Below, in pieces: positions 16,845 through 25,312 of a stretch of 64,000 nucleotides of DNA. A program made the translations under genes and the position numbers. The stretch is from Scatomorpha sp964367935 (GTDB taxonomy: Bacteria; Bacillota; Clostridia; Oscillospirales; Oscillospiraceae), in assembly GCA_964367935.1 (NCBI GenBank), contig CAYIYZ010000006.1, positions 67,684-131,683 of the forward strand, given 5' to 3'. Within the stretch, counting starts at the first letter, position 1. Each line of letters begins with the position of its first letter. A model generated the notes under the pieces. The model saw only the letters and a program-made list of their open reading frames with translations. It ran no database searches and had not been told where the DNA came from.

Positions 16845-17801
16845 TTACATGTGTGATCTGGGATCTGCCGCATCAGCGAAAGCATTACCCATAACATAAA
16901 ACGAGATTGTCACAAGTGACAGCACAAGCGCCGGGAATATTAACTGGTAGCTGGAGCTCATCATTACCAGTCGACCTTCATTTATGAGGTTGCCGAGTGA
17001 AGGCTGGCTGACAGGTAGTCCCAGTCCAATGTACGTAAGGAAAACCTCTTGTCCGATAGCGTAGGGTATGGATAGTGCCATTTGCATAACGATAACGGAT
17101 ACAAGGTGCGGCAACATATTACGTGTGATTATTCGTGACGTCGGTGTGCCAAGGCAACGTGAAGCAAGATTGTACTCGCGATCACGTATGATCACTATCT
17201 GATTACGGATAAAGCGTGCCATGGGTAACCATCCGGTAATACACATCGCCAATATAATCGTAGTCATGCTCGGACGCAAAATATATGCCGCCAGAATAAG
17301 AATAATCGAGCTTGGGATATTGTTCAGCACATTGTAGATTTCTGTAATTGGTGCATCAAGCTTCTTGACATATCCCCAAAGTGAACCTACTATCAAACCG
17401 AAAGTTACATCAAAGAGTCCTACTATGAGACCTATAGTCAAAGATGTGCGTGTTCCGCTCCAAATACGAGCCCACAAGTCCTGACCTATGCTGTTTGTTC
17501 CAAACCAATATTCGCTACTCGGCTCTTCGTTGCGAAGTTGCATTCCCGTTTCTGCATGTAGATTACAATACGACGGGTCCCTCTGATTCGGTAACATCGG
17601 TTGCATGATTGTAAATAACAAAATGGCGCACAGTATGAACAAGAATGTCATAGCAACACGATTTCTCTTAAACGCCTGCCATGTAGAGGCCCAATACGAG
17701 TAATTTGAATATGTTATCTTCTCAGCTTGGTCCATCTCATTTACAACTATGCGAAACCGATCTGTAACACCGTCCATTGACTTTTCAATCTGCTTTTTCA
17801 T
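16845..17801 (-). CDS. oppC: Oligopeptide ABC transporter permease OppC
   Basis: A 318-residue membrane permease with an N-terminal cytoplasmic extension, a first membrane segment near residues 50-68 (RVAMTFLFILCAILLFTIM), an external loop containing 'YWFGTNSIGQDLWARIWSGT', and five further segments. The EAA loop (ASRCLGTPTSRIITRNMLPH) that contacts the ATPases is clear. The ATG overlaps the oppB stop by four bases. Confidence 0.93.
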   Translation of the reverse strand: MKKQIEKSMDGVTDRFRIVVNEMDQAEKITYSNYSYWASTWQAFKRNRVAMTFLFILCAILLFTIMQPMLPNQRDPSYCNLHAETGMQLRNEEPSSEYWFGTNSIGQDLWARIWSGTRTSLTIGLIVGLFDVTFGLIVGSLWGYVKKLDAPITEIYNVLNNIPSSIILILAAYILRPSMTTIILAMCITGWLPMARFIRNQIVIIRDREYNLASRCLGTPTSRIITRNMLPHLVSVIVMQMALSIPYAIGQEVFLTYIGLGLPVSQPSLGNLINEGRLVMMSSSYQLIFPALVLSLVTISFYVMGNAFADAADPRSHM

Positions 17802-18742
17802 CGTGAGGCCTCCTTTCTGACAAGTTTAATACGTGGATCAAATGCAGCCATCAACAAATCACCGAGTAATAAGCCGAGGATGCCCACTGTGGAATAGATA
17901 AGCACAAGTGCCTGAACAAGAGTATTGTCCTGGCGCTGAATTGCCGAAACTAAGAGTCCGCCCATGCCCGGTATCGAGAAAAGCGCCTCAACGTAAATTG
18001 AACCTGAAATCGTAAGCAGAATGTTCAAAGGTAACTGCTGTGACAGTGGTACGAAAGCGTTACGTATAACATGTGAAGACATAACCTTGCCATGTGAAAC
18101 ACCCTTAGCTCGTGCAAGTCTAATGTAGTCTTTGTTGAGCTCATCGACCATGTAACGCCTAACCCACATAGCATAGCTGCCTATACTGCTGAGTGACATA
18201 CACACGACCGGCAATATCCAACTAACCGGATTTCGTTCACTGAAAAGCATGGGGATACTTAGAAAGTCCGTTATATACATCTGCAAGAACAGAATGTACA
18301 CAGCAGAAGGAACAGCTTTAATGATAACGACGTATCCTGATCCGATACGATCGCCGAGCTTTCCTTTCGAGCGTGCCATTAGCATACCCAATGGTATGCC
18401 GCACACTAAGGCAAGCGCAACGGACGAAAGTCCGAATGCCAATGAATAGGGAATCTTAGGCGCAATAATATCGATGACGGGTTTATTCTTTTGGTAAACA
18501 ATAGAATTACCCAAATCACCGCTAAGCAATTCGCCATAAAATCGAAATAACTGCTCAAGTATAGGGTCATTTAAGCCCATGCTATCCAACGATGCCTGTA
18601 TTTGTTCCTCAGACATCTTGTCTATACTCTCGCCGAAATAGCCCTCAACGGGCATTTGTCGCATAAGTAAAAAGACCACCGTAATAACAACGAACAGTGT
18701 TATAAGTGATCTACCCAATCGGGTTAAGATAAATCGAAGCAT
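17798..18742 (-). CDS. oppB: Oligopeptide ABC transporter permease OppB
   Basis: A 314-residue permease starting MLRFILTRLGRSLITLFVVI, with six membrane segments and an EAA loop (DYIRLARAKGVSHGKVMSSH VIRNA). It forms the transmembrane channel with OppC. A GAGAGGAT site precedes its ATG. A long hairpin separates it from oppA. Confidence 0.93.
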   Translation of the reverse strand: MLRFILTRLGRSLITLFVVITVVFLLMRQMPVEGYFGESIDKMSEEQIQASLDSMGLNDPILEQLFRFYGELLSGDLGNSIVYQKNKPVIDIIAPKIPYSLAFGLSSVALALVCGIPLGMLMARSKGKLGDRIGSGYVVIIKAVPSAVYILFLQMYITDFLSIPMLFSERNPVSWILPVVCMSLSSIGSYAMWVRRYMVDELNKDYIRLARAKGVSHGKVMSSHVIRNAFVPLSQQLPLNILLTISGSIYVEALFSIPGMGGLLVSAIQRQDNTLVQALVLIYSTVGILGLLLGDLLMAAFDPRIKLVRKEASR

Positions 18743-18773
18743 ATATGGTATCCTCTCTCTGCCGATATGCTAA

Positions 18774-18815
18774 ATATGTTTTCTGCCAAATCCTTAGATT
18801 TGACAGAAAACATAT
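18774..18815 (-). terminator. Intercistronic hairpin between oppA and oppB
   Basis: The arms at 18774-18793 and 18797-18815 pair over about 19 bases with one mismatch. There is no long T run on the minus strand, so this is more likely a partial terminator or an RNA-stabilising stem that leaves oppA mRNA in excess over the rest of the operon, as is common for binding-protein genes. Confidence 0.7.
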
Positions 18816-18828
18816 CGAAAACTAAGAT

Positions 18829-20748
18829 TTACTGTGCTGCTGCAGCCAAAAGTGCTGCTGCGCGCTCTTCCTCGTACTGTGCCTGAGCAATCTCAAACTC
18901 CTCAGGAGTGTAAGGACGATCAAGAAGTACCTTGCCTGCATACTTGTCGCGAGACTGACCGTTCATGGTGTTAAAGCCACTAAACGGATCAAGACGAGAC
19001 ACGTAATAGTCGTAACCGTAACGGTAGAAAGGTACTGCGTAAGCGTTATCTATCAGGTAGCGCTCAGCCTCTGCAAAGAGGTTGTAACGTACTTCCAGAT
19101 CCAATACCTCTGCATTCGCCTCATTTAGCATGGTCTGGAATGTAGCGTTGCCCTCTGCATCTATTCCTTCCTCTGCAAGGTTTACTCTGCCGTAACGCTG
19201 ACCAACAGCTATATCACAGTTAAAAGGATCAAGAACAGACATGGGATCCATGTAGTCAGGGCCCCAGTTTGCCTCGAAGAAGGACCAAACACCAGCGTTA
19301 CGAGTCTCTGCGGAGTAACCAGTTGAGGGATATGCTACCAGCACTACTTCAACAAAGTCTGTACCAAGTGTAGTCTCAAGCTGCTGCTTAAGTAGCTGTG
19401 CACGGCTGGTCAGAGGCAAGCTACCTGTATTGTAAGGCATAACAACCTGTACGGGGAAAGTAACTGTATCTGCGAGTTCCTCCATTGCGATATCCCTATA
19501 CTCTTGTGCCAGCTCTGTATCAAATGTAGGCACGCCGCTGATGTCCTTAAGTGCATCAAGCTGAGTATAGTCAACACCGTTCACATTTGCAAAACCTTCA
19601 AGTACAAAAGTATTTGTCAGGCGTAGCTCCGGAGCATAGGGGTCAACTGTCATAGCAAGTGACATCTGATCTACTGCGTGGAAGAAGGACTTTCTGAAGT
19701 TAATGTTGTTAACTGCTACTGTCCAGTTGTCGGGATTGTACTCATCGCCGTAACGGGGGTCAAAGTTAAATGCATGGAAGTATGTGTAGGGGCCTGCAGG
19801 CTCGTTGTAAAGCATAGCGCTAAGCTCGGGATCCTCTACCCATGTATCGATGATATCTGTTGTAATATCAGCCTCATCTATTTCGTTTCTAAGGAACATC
19901 TCGGGTGCGATGGTCGCCGCTTCCTTATTAAATGTCTCCTCAATCGCTGCTAGCGAGTATGCGGAAGCATTGAAGTAATCGTCATAGCGCTCGTATGTGC
20001 GACGGCTTTCCGGCTCGTAAACGGTCATAGTATATGCGCCGGAGTATAGTATGGTGTCGTTAGATGTGCCATAGCTATCGCCCATCTCCTCACGGAACTG
20101 ACCGTTTGTGGGGTAGAAGCTTGCATAGGTCAGCATGGACATGAAGTAAGGTGTCGGGGAAACGAGTGTGTACTCAAGTGTGTACTCGTCTATAGCTTTG
20201 ATACCTACTTCCGAGAAGTCAGTTATAGTACCTTCATTAAACTCCTTGGCATTCGCCAAAACAGCTATAAGGTTACCGTTTATGATGCTTGCATTCTCAG
20301 CTGTCAGCATCCACTCTGCCGTATCGACGAAGTCGTTAGCGGTCATAGGTGCATAAACTTCACCGTCCAAAGTTCTCCAGTTTACATCGTCACGTAGGTT
20401 GAAGGTGTAAACAGTACCATCATCGGATACAGTCCAATCTGTTGCAAGGTTGGGCTGCAAAATACCGTACTTATCATACTCCATCAGAGTGCAGATAGTA
20501 AGGTCTGCATGGTAGGAAACCGTAGCCGTAGAAGCATTGTTGTAGTCAAGTGTTGTAAACTCAGTCACATAAATGTTACGGAAAACACCGTCCTGTACGA
20601 TCTGAGGGCCGCCGGGTATAGTCTCAGTAGAGACATTTTCCGCATCGGGGTTCGATGCGTCTGGTGTGGCTTCAGGTGCTTCGTCCGAACCACAGCCTGC
20701 CAAGAGTAATGTGAAAACCAGTGCGCAGGAAAAGAGTAGCTTCTTCAT
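18829..20748 (-). CDS. oppA: Peptide-binding lipoprotein OppA
   Basis: A 639-residue extracellular solute-binding protein (SBP family 5). The signal peptide ends in the lipobox LLLAGC, so the mature protein is a lipoprotein with an acidic, A/P/D-rich linker. The body has the family pattern 'LATDWTVSDDGTVYTFNLRD DVNWRTLDG' and 'YTMTVYEPESRRTYERYDDY'. It captures peptides for the OppBCDF importer encoded just downstream. An AGGAGGAT site precedes the ATG. Confidence 0.94.
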   Translation of the reverse strand: MKKLLFSCALVFTLLLAGCGSDEAPEATPDASNPDAENVSTETIPGGPQIVQDGVFRNIYVTEFTTLDYNNASTATVSYHADLTICTLMEYDKYGILQPNLATDWTVSDDGTVYTFNLRDDVNWRTLDGEVYAPMTANDFVDTAEWMLTAENASIINGNLIAVLANAKEFNEGTITDFSEVGIKAIDEYTLEYTLVSPTPYFMSMLTYASFYPTNGQFREEMGDSYGTSNDTILYSGAYTMTVYEPESRRTYERYDDYFNASAYSLAAIEETFNKEAATIAPEMFLRNEIDEADITTDIIDTWVEDPELSAMLYNEPAGPYTYFHAFNFDPRYGDEYNPDNWTVAVNNINFRKSFFHAVDQMSLAMTVDPYAPELRLTNTFVLEGFANVNGVDYTQLDALKDISGVPTFDTELAQEYRDIAMEELADTVTFPVQVVMPYNTGSLPLTSRAQLLKQQLETTLGTDFVEVVLVAYPSTGYSAETRNAGVWSFFEANWGPDYMDPMSVLDPFNCDIAVGQRYGRVNLAEEGIDAEGNATFQTMLNEANAEVLDLEVRYNLFAEAERYLIDNAYAVPFYRYGYDYYVSRLDPFSGFNTMNGQSRDKYAGKVLLDRPYTPEEFEIAQAQYEEERAAALLAAAAQ

Positions 20749-20822
20749 TATTCATCCTCCTAATTCTATATTAATATGTCGTAAAGAAATTACAACATAC
20801 CAATTACCTTAAGCACGTCATA

Positions 20823-21560
20823 TTAAACAGCGCAAAAAACCTTCGGCTGAGCAACAAAGCTCAGATACTTGTCAATACAAGTGTTTAGTATGCGTTCCTC
20901 GGGCACTCCAAGTCTTTCCGCAAAGGCAATGGAGGCACGCATATCACCCACATCATCGTAAAAATGCGAGTCACTGCCAAAACTAAAGTATACGCCCTTC
21001 TCTATGCCAAGCTTAACGATTTCCTCAAGCATCTCATAGGCACCCTCGCCTCCGTGAGTGTCTACTATTGCCCATTTATCGTTTATCTCCAGGGCAGTAC
21101 CCGTCTTTACTGCCTGATCCACTACCGCCTCAATATCAAAGGGATACCTCGGATTGCCCGGATGCACTATTATCTTGACGTAGGGGTTATTCATCACATT
21201 CAAATAAGCCCTCGTGTTGTACTCAACCGTGCCGTCACCGTCATAACAATGTGGATGTATGCCGGCCATCACCGTTGTCAGTCTCTTAAGTGCACGCTCT
21301 TCTAAATCTACATCACCGACATCATTTAAAATGTTAAGCTCTACTCCCGGAAAAATTCGCACGCCCTTGAGCGTAGCCGGTAAATCAGGCAAGCTTAAAA
21401 AATGCATTCTCGAGCAAGTGCCCGGCATGTTCAGACCGTGATCTGTAATGGAAACCGCTTGTAGGCCTTTAAGCGCAGCCTCATCCACTATCTCCTTTAC
21501 TGTAGAGTACGCGTGTCCGCTCGCTAGGGTATGGATATGGTTGTCCAGAACGATATTCAT
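20823..21560 (-). CDS. PHP-domain metal-dependent hydrolase/phosphatase
   Basis: About 245 residues; the PHP metal-binding motifs are present: DNHIHTLASGHAYSTVKEI, SITDHG, a histidine in GIHPHCYDGDG, and GSDSHFYDD near the C-terminus. Close relatives (YcdX type) are phosphatases or phosphoesterases of unknown substrate in the cytoplasm. I start at the ATG at 21558-21560, which has a GGAGGGA site; the longer in-frame start lacks one. It lies 74 bases upstream of oppA on the same strand and may be co-transcribed with the opp genes. Confidence 0.87.
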   Translation of the reverse strand: MNIVLDNHIHTLASGHAYSTVKEIVDEAALKGLQAVSITDHGLNMPGTCSRMHFLSLPDLPATLKGVRIFPGVELNILNDVGDVDLEERALKRLTTVMAGIHPHCYDGDGTVEYNTRAYLNVMNNPYVKIIVHPGNPRYPFDIEAVVDQAVKTGTALEINDKWAIVDTHGGEGAYEMLEEIVKLGIEKGVYFSFGSDSHFYDDVGDMRASIAFAERLGVPEERILNTCIDKYLSFVAQPKVFCAV

Positions 21561-21641
21561 TAAGTCCCTCCAAAGATAAGTATTAGGTATTCGGATCATA
21601 ACTCCGACAGAAAAATACAAAATTCGCAAATACCAGTAAAA

Positions 21642-21673
21642 AAAAGCTAAACCATCGGAATCGTTTAGCTTTT
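21642..21673 (-). terminator. Minus-strand terminator
   Basis: AAAAGCTAAAC (21642-21652) pairs with GTTTAGCTTTT (21663-21673), and on the minus strand the stem is followed by eight T. It could end transcription from the arsR-permease remnant. Confidence 0.85.
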
Positions 21674-21987
21674 ATTGTTATACATGTAGCGAATATAATG
21701 TTATATTTATTATGTATAATCATCAATCCAAATCAAATATGAATTCTGAAATAATATACAAAATTTTTGATTCGAGCAAAGTTTAACACATTATTAATAT
21801 AAATTCAATAGTTTTTACAAATTAGTACTTCTTTTATCATAGTTTTGACATAAACATCATTATTATATGTAAAAACAGCATAATAGATAGTTGGTTTATA
21901 CAAGATAACTGAACTGTACATTAATTTGATATAGCCTGCTTTTATGCCGGCATTTGCCATTATAAAAGCAGACTATAGTTTCAGTTT
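21674..21987. other. AT-rich stretch without a gene
   Basis: I see no coding frame with a start and ribosome binding site on either strand. A hairpin with 13-base arms (AGCCTGCTTTTAT and ATAAAAGCAGACT, one mismatch) lies at about 21933-21977, just downstream of the truncated permease, and may be its own terminator. Confidence 0.6.
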
Positions 21988-22185
21988 CTACTGTTCACTC
22001 AATCCCACTTTTTCGAGTGATATATAACTTTGTAGTAGTCCCACAAAAAAACTAATGAGAATAAACAAAAGCATTAGTTCACCAAATAAGAATGTAAAAG
22101 TTCCAAGCACATTGCCCACCATAGGCTCGCTTATACCTAAGGGTAAAATTAAATTAGTAAAAAAATCTATTAGTTGTTGTTGCAT
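21988..22185 (-). pseudogene. Truncated permease (ArsP/YraQ type), N-terminal fragment
   Basis: A 65-residue product, MQQQLIDFFTNLILPLGISE continuing into a hydrophobic stretch (FLFGELMLLFILISFFVGLLQSYI) and stopping at VGLSEQ. This matches the start of DUF318-type permeases, which are normally about 300 residues with eight or more membrane segments. Nothing resembling the rest is found downstream, so the gene is cut short. The ArsR gene lies upstream on the same strand, a common pairing for such permeases in metalloid or metal resistance. It may be a pseudogene or, less likely, a functional one-segment peptide. Confidence 0.6.
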
Positions 22186-22359
22186 CGTAATACTCCATTC
22201 ACATCAAATAATAAGTTTCATCCATAGAATATTAGTAAGCTCATTGACTTCTACACCTATAATTGCTGCCACAAACACACATGCTCTCGCCCTCCATAAA
22301 ACTATAAAACTAAATATTTCGAATTGTTCGACTTTAATTAAGCACACTTTATAGTGTGC

Positions 22360-22629
22360 TTAATTAAATTTATCTATAACATTCTTAGCCTTTTCAAATT
22401 GCTCGTGATTAATCTTATAATATGCCCATTTGCCTTCTCTACGCTGCAAGACAAGATTTGCATTCGTCAGTACCTTCAAGTGATGTGCCAATGTAGAAAG
22501 CGGCATCTCCATTTTCTCGCTTAAGTTGCAATTGCACTCTTCCCCTGAAAGAAGTATCTCAAGTATTCTTATTCTATTGATATCTGCAAGGCCCTTGAAC
22601 AACACGGCTACACCATTATCAATTTCCAT
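22360..22629 (-). CDS. ArsR/SmtB-family transcriptional repressor
   Basis: An 89-residue winged-helix repressor: DINRIRILEILLSGEECNCNL, then LSTLAHHLKVLTNANLVLQR and the wing REGKWAYYKIN. The CNC cysteine pair at the start of the alpha-3 region fits the metal or arsenite sensor site ELCVCDL seen in ArsR. It probably controlled the permease remnant downstream. Between them, 22186-22359 has no clear gene; a possible 24-codon hydrophobic frame there is too weak to call. Confidence 0.85.
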   Translation of the reverse strand: MEIDNGVAVLFKGLADINRIRILEILLSGEECNCNLSEKMEMPLSTLAHHLKVLTNANLVLQRREGKWAYYKINHEQFEKAKNVIDKFN

Positions 22630-22826
22630 TTCTTCCGCTCCATTGTGAAATTTCTATAAAACTAATTATGTGGTTTTATTATATGCAGACTCCTCCACTT
22701 TGTCAACCATTTTTATCTACATTATAAACACCGGCTGTGCTATGAATTAAATTGAATAGGTAATTTTCGGAAGACTTTTGTTGTTTTCGCTGTTATAATA
22801 GTGCCACTACAAACTGGAGGCTAATA

Positions 22827-23546
22827 ATGAATAACACTTACTTACCTAAGCATCACGCTATATTATACAGTACAGTAGTCAAACACCTTTTGGCTGAGCT
22901 TGGAGAAAATGCCAGCGATGATGTACGAGCAATAACACAAGCCTATGGAAAAGATCGTGCTGAACGCATGGCAAAAAGGGCATTACACGACGGCCTTGAG
23001 CTCAACGCACTTTCCTACCTCTCATATGGTGAGCTAAACGTGCCTTCCGGAATAATCGAAAGACGCACATCCCTCGACGGGACTGATGCTGTGCAAATCA
23101 CTACGAAATGTCCCTGGCACGACGCTTGGGAACAGGAAGGCCATCTAGAGTACGGACGCCTCTTTTGTGAAGTATTTGATGAAGCTCTTGCGGATGGTTT
23201 CCATCGCAGTGTAAATATGAAAGTACCTGTTACTATTACTACCGGTGACACTCATTGCAAATTTGTATTTCTAAACTCAAATTTTACGGAAGACGATAAG
23301 AGAATACTAGCTCTAAATAACGAAAGGCTTAACAAATCCGCAACCAAGCCTTTTCTATATCACATGGGGCATTTATTCAGCTTCATGTCAAAAGAATTAA
23401 ATCGTAGGTACGGCGAGCTCGCTAAGCAAATTATAGACAAGGCTTTAGACGAATATTCAAGCACTTTCGGGAGCGAAGCTGTCTGTGATATTCTCTCTAT
23501 GGCTGATATAGATTACTCCAGCATAGCCGACTATGAAGGCAAGTAG
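22827..23546 (+). CDS. L-2-amino-thiazoline-4-carboxylic acid hydrolase family protein
   Basis: A 239-residue protein whose centre, CPWHDAWEQEGHLEYGRLFC followed by EVFDEALADGFHRSV, matches the ATC hydrolase family (Pfam ATC_hydrolase). Characterised members open the thiazoline ring of ATC on the route to L-cysteine, but most clostridial members are untested, so the substrate is uncertain. A CTGGAGG site precedes the ATG. A TATAAT box (22795-22800) lies upstream without a convincing -35. It is followed closely by alkD. Confidence 0.78.
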   Translation: MNNTYLPKHHAILYSTVVKHLLAELGENASDDVRAITQAYGKDRAERMAKRALHDGLELNALSYLSYGELNVPSGIIERRTSLDGTDAVQITTKCPWHDAWEQEGHLEYGRLFCEVFDEALADGFHRSVNMKVPVTITTGDTHCKFVFLNSNFTEDDKRILALNNERLNKSATKPFLYHMGHLFSFMSKELNRRYGELAKQIIDKALDEYSSTFGSEAVCDILSMADIDYSSIADYEGK

Positions 23547-23564
23547 AAAGACAAGGTTGGTATA

Positions 23565-24260
23565 ATGTACATAAGAGAAACTGAAATAAGAAAAGAGCTA
23601 TTTTCTCTCAGCGATGAGAGTTTCCGTGAGTTTTCAAGCTCACTCATTCCCGGCTGCGATAATTTAATTGGTGTGCGAATCCCACAACTTAGAAAGATGG
23701 CAAAGAAAATCTCTAAGGACAATCCCATCGATTTTCTTGATAACGCTTGCGATCTATACTTTGAAGAAACCATGCTCAAGGCACTTATTATCGGTAACAT
23801 GAACGAGGACATTGAAATCATACTCGAGCAAGTAGCCCTTTTTATTCCCAAAATCACAAACTGGTCTCTCTGTGACAGTTTTTGTAACGAACTTAAAATT
23901 GTAAGAAACCACAAAGCACGTGTGTGGAAATTTCTGCAACAGTATCATCAATCAAGCGAGGCTTATGAAATACGCTTCGCTGTGGTAATGCTACTTTTTC
24001 ATTACATGGACGAGCAATACCTTGATGATATTTTGTTTATCTGCGATGTGATAACTCACGAAGATTATTATGTGAAGATGGCTGTTGCCTGGTGCTTGCA
24101 AGTTTGCTTTGTAAACTTCCCCACTCAAACTATGGCCTATCTCAGACACAATAACTTAGACGATGAAACACACAACAAGGCCTTGCAAAAAATAAGAGAA
24201 TCCTTGCAAGTGGACAAGGAGACAAAGGAGCTCATCAAGACCTTGAAGAGAAAGAAGTGA
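23565..24260 (+). CDS. AlkD-family DNA alkylation repair protein
   Basis: A 231-residue all-helical HEAT-repeat protein of the DNA alkylation repair family. Recognisable stretches are GVRIPQLRKMAKKISKD, NWSLCDSFCNELK and VAWCLQVCFVNFP. Characterised AlkD removes 3-methyladenine and 7-methylguanine without flipping the base. The aspartate in the WSLCDS motif corresponds to a catalytic position in AlkD. It opens a run of alkylation-repair genes: adaA starts 4 bases after its stop, and ogt overlaps adaA. Confidence 0.88.
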   Translation: MYIRETEIRKELFSLSDESFREFSSSLIPGCDNLIGVRIPQLRKMAKKISKDNPIDFLDNACDLYFEETMLKALIIGNMNEDIEIILEQVALFIPKITNWSLCDSFCNELKIVRNHKARVWKFLQQYHQSSEAYEIRFAVVMLLFHYMDEQYLDDILFICDVITHEDYYVKMAVAWCLQVCFVNFPTQTMAYLRHNNLDDETHNKALQKIRESLQVDKETKELIKTLKRKK

Positions 24261-24264
24261 TAAT

Positions 24265-24831
24265 GTGAACTGTGAATTTACAAGCTTAACATCTGAGGAA
24301 ATGTTCGATGCCGTCGCACAAAATAACGAGAGCTATGACACTGTCTTTTTCTATGCCGTAAAGTCAACAGGCATCTATTGCAGGCCATCTTGCAAGTCAA
24401 AAATGCCTAAAACGGAAAACATAGAGTTTTTCAAAACGTCTGAAGACGCTGTGAGCGCAGGATACAGGTCTTGCAAGCGATGTAGGAGCGATTTGCTTGA
24501 CTACAAGCCCATGAAAGAGATAGCCGAGAAAGTGAAGGCTCTCATCGATAACATGTTCAACGAGCTCGAAATCTTAGGTGCGGAAATGGATAAGCTCGGC
24601 TTGTCACGCAAGCGCATGGTCGAGATATTCAAGGAAGAATACGGAGTTACTCCAAGTGGCTATGTGAACAACTTGCGATACGAAGAGGCTATTAGACTTT
24701 TAGAACAAACAGATAATGAGGTTATTGACATCGCTCATTCTGTAGGCTTTGGTAGCTTATCTGCATTTTATAAGTTCTTCAAAGAAAGAGCGAATATGTC
24801 ACCGGCAGCATACAGAAAGGGTGTTAAATAA
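24265..24831 (+). CDS. adaA: AdaA-type methyl-responsive regulator (Ada zinc domain plus AraC HTH)
   Basis: 188 residues, beginning at a GTG. The N-terminal Ada metal-binding domain has its four cysteines in the pattern GIYCRPSC ... SCKRC, where the first cysteine accepts a methyl group from methylphosphotriesters in DNA. The C-terminal half is an AraC-type helix-turn-helix (RMVEIFKEEYGVTPSGYVNN and DIAHSVGFGSLSAFYKFFKE). Methylation turns such proteins into activators of the adaptive response. It overlaps ogt by one base, so repressor-sensor and repair enzyme are coupled, as in Bacillus adaA-adaB. Confidence 0.9.
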   Translation: MNCEFTSLTSEEMFDAVAQNNESYDTVFFYAVKSTGIYCRPSCKSKMPKTENIEFFKTSEDAVSAGYRSCKRCRSDLLDYKPMKEIAEKVKALIDNMFNELEILGAEMDKLGLSRKRMVEIFKEEYGVTPSGYVNNLRYEEAIRLLEQTDNEVIDIAHSVGFGSLSAFYKFFKERANMSPAAYRKGVK

Positions 24832-25304
24832 TGACAGGATTTGCAATATACGAGACCAAGTTAGGCTATTTTAAGATGGAATACGAAGATGGTTTTCTTA
24901 TTTTTCTTAAGAAAATTTTCGATGAAATCATAAGCGATTTCGGTACTAAGACAGAGCTCACCGAAAGCACATATAAGCAACTTACAGAGTACTTCGAAGG
25001 CAAGCGTAAGACTTTCGATCTGCCCTACAAGCTAAACGGCACAGACTTCCAAAAGAGAGCGTGGAGCGCTTTATGCGACATACCGTATGGCGAAACCAGA
25101 ACTTACAAGGATATTGCAAGGGCAATCGGAAATGAAAAAGCGAGCAGAGCCGTAGGTATGGCAAATAACAAAAATCCCATACACATTATCGTGCCCTGCC
25201 ATAGGGTTATCGGCGCCTCCGGCAAGCTTGTCGGCTATGCTGGTGGGCTGGACATGAAGGAATTTTTAATCGAAACTGAATCTGAAAACTGTTATCGAAA
25301 TTAG
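24831..25304 (+). CDS. ogt: Methylated-DNA--protein-cysteine S-methyltransferase
   Basis: 157 residues. The suicide enzyme removes methyl groups from O6-methylguanine onto its own cysteine in the motif IIVPCHRVIGASG near residue 128. The preceding helix, PYGETRTYKDIARAIGNEKA SRAVG, is the arginine-finger and recognition region. It has the short N-terminal domain of Ogt/AdaB. It is translationally coupled to adaA; adaB would be an equally fair name. Confidence 0.94.
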   Translation: MTGFAIYETKLGYFKMEYEDGFLIFLKKIFDEIISDFGTKTELTESTYKQLTEYFEGKRKTFDLPYKLNGTDFQKRAWSALCDIPYGETRTYKDIARAIGNEKASRAVGMANNKNPIHIIVPCHRVIGASGKLVGYAGGLDMKEFLIETESENCYRN

Positions 25305-25312
25305 GTGATAAG

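Noticed and set aside
22186..22359. A possible 24-codon hydrophobic peptide between arsR and the permease fragment
   Set aside because: It needs a GTG start without a proper ribosome binding site and is too short to judge.
24265..25304. adaA and ogt as one split ada gene
   Set aside because: Each has its own full domain set and the one-base overlap fits the Bacillus-type adaA-adaB pair, not a frameshift.
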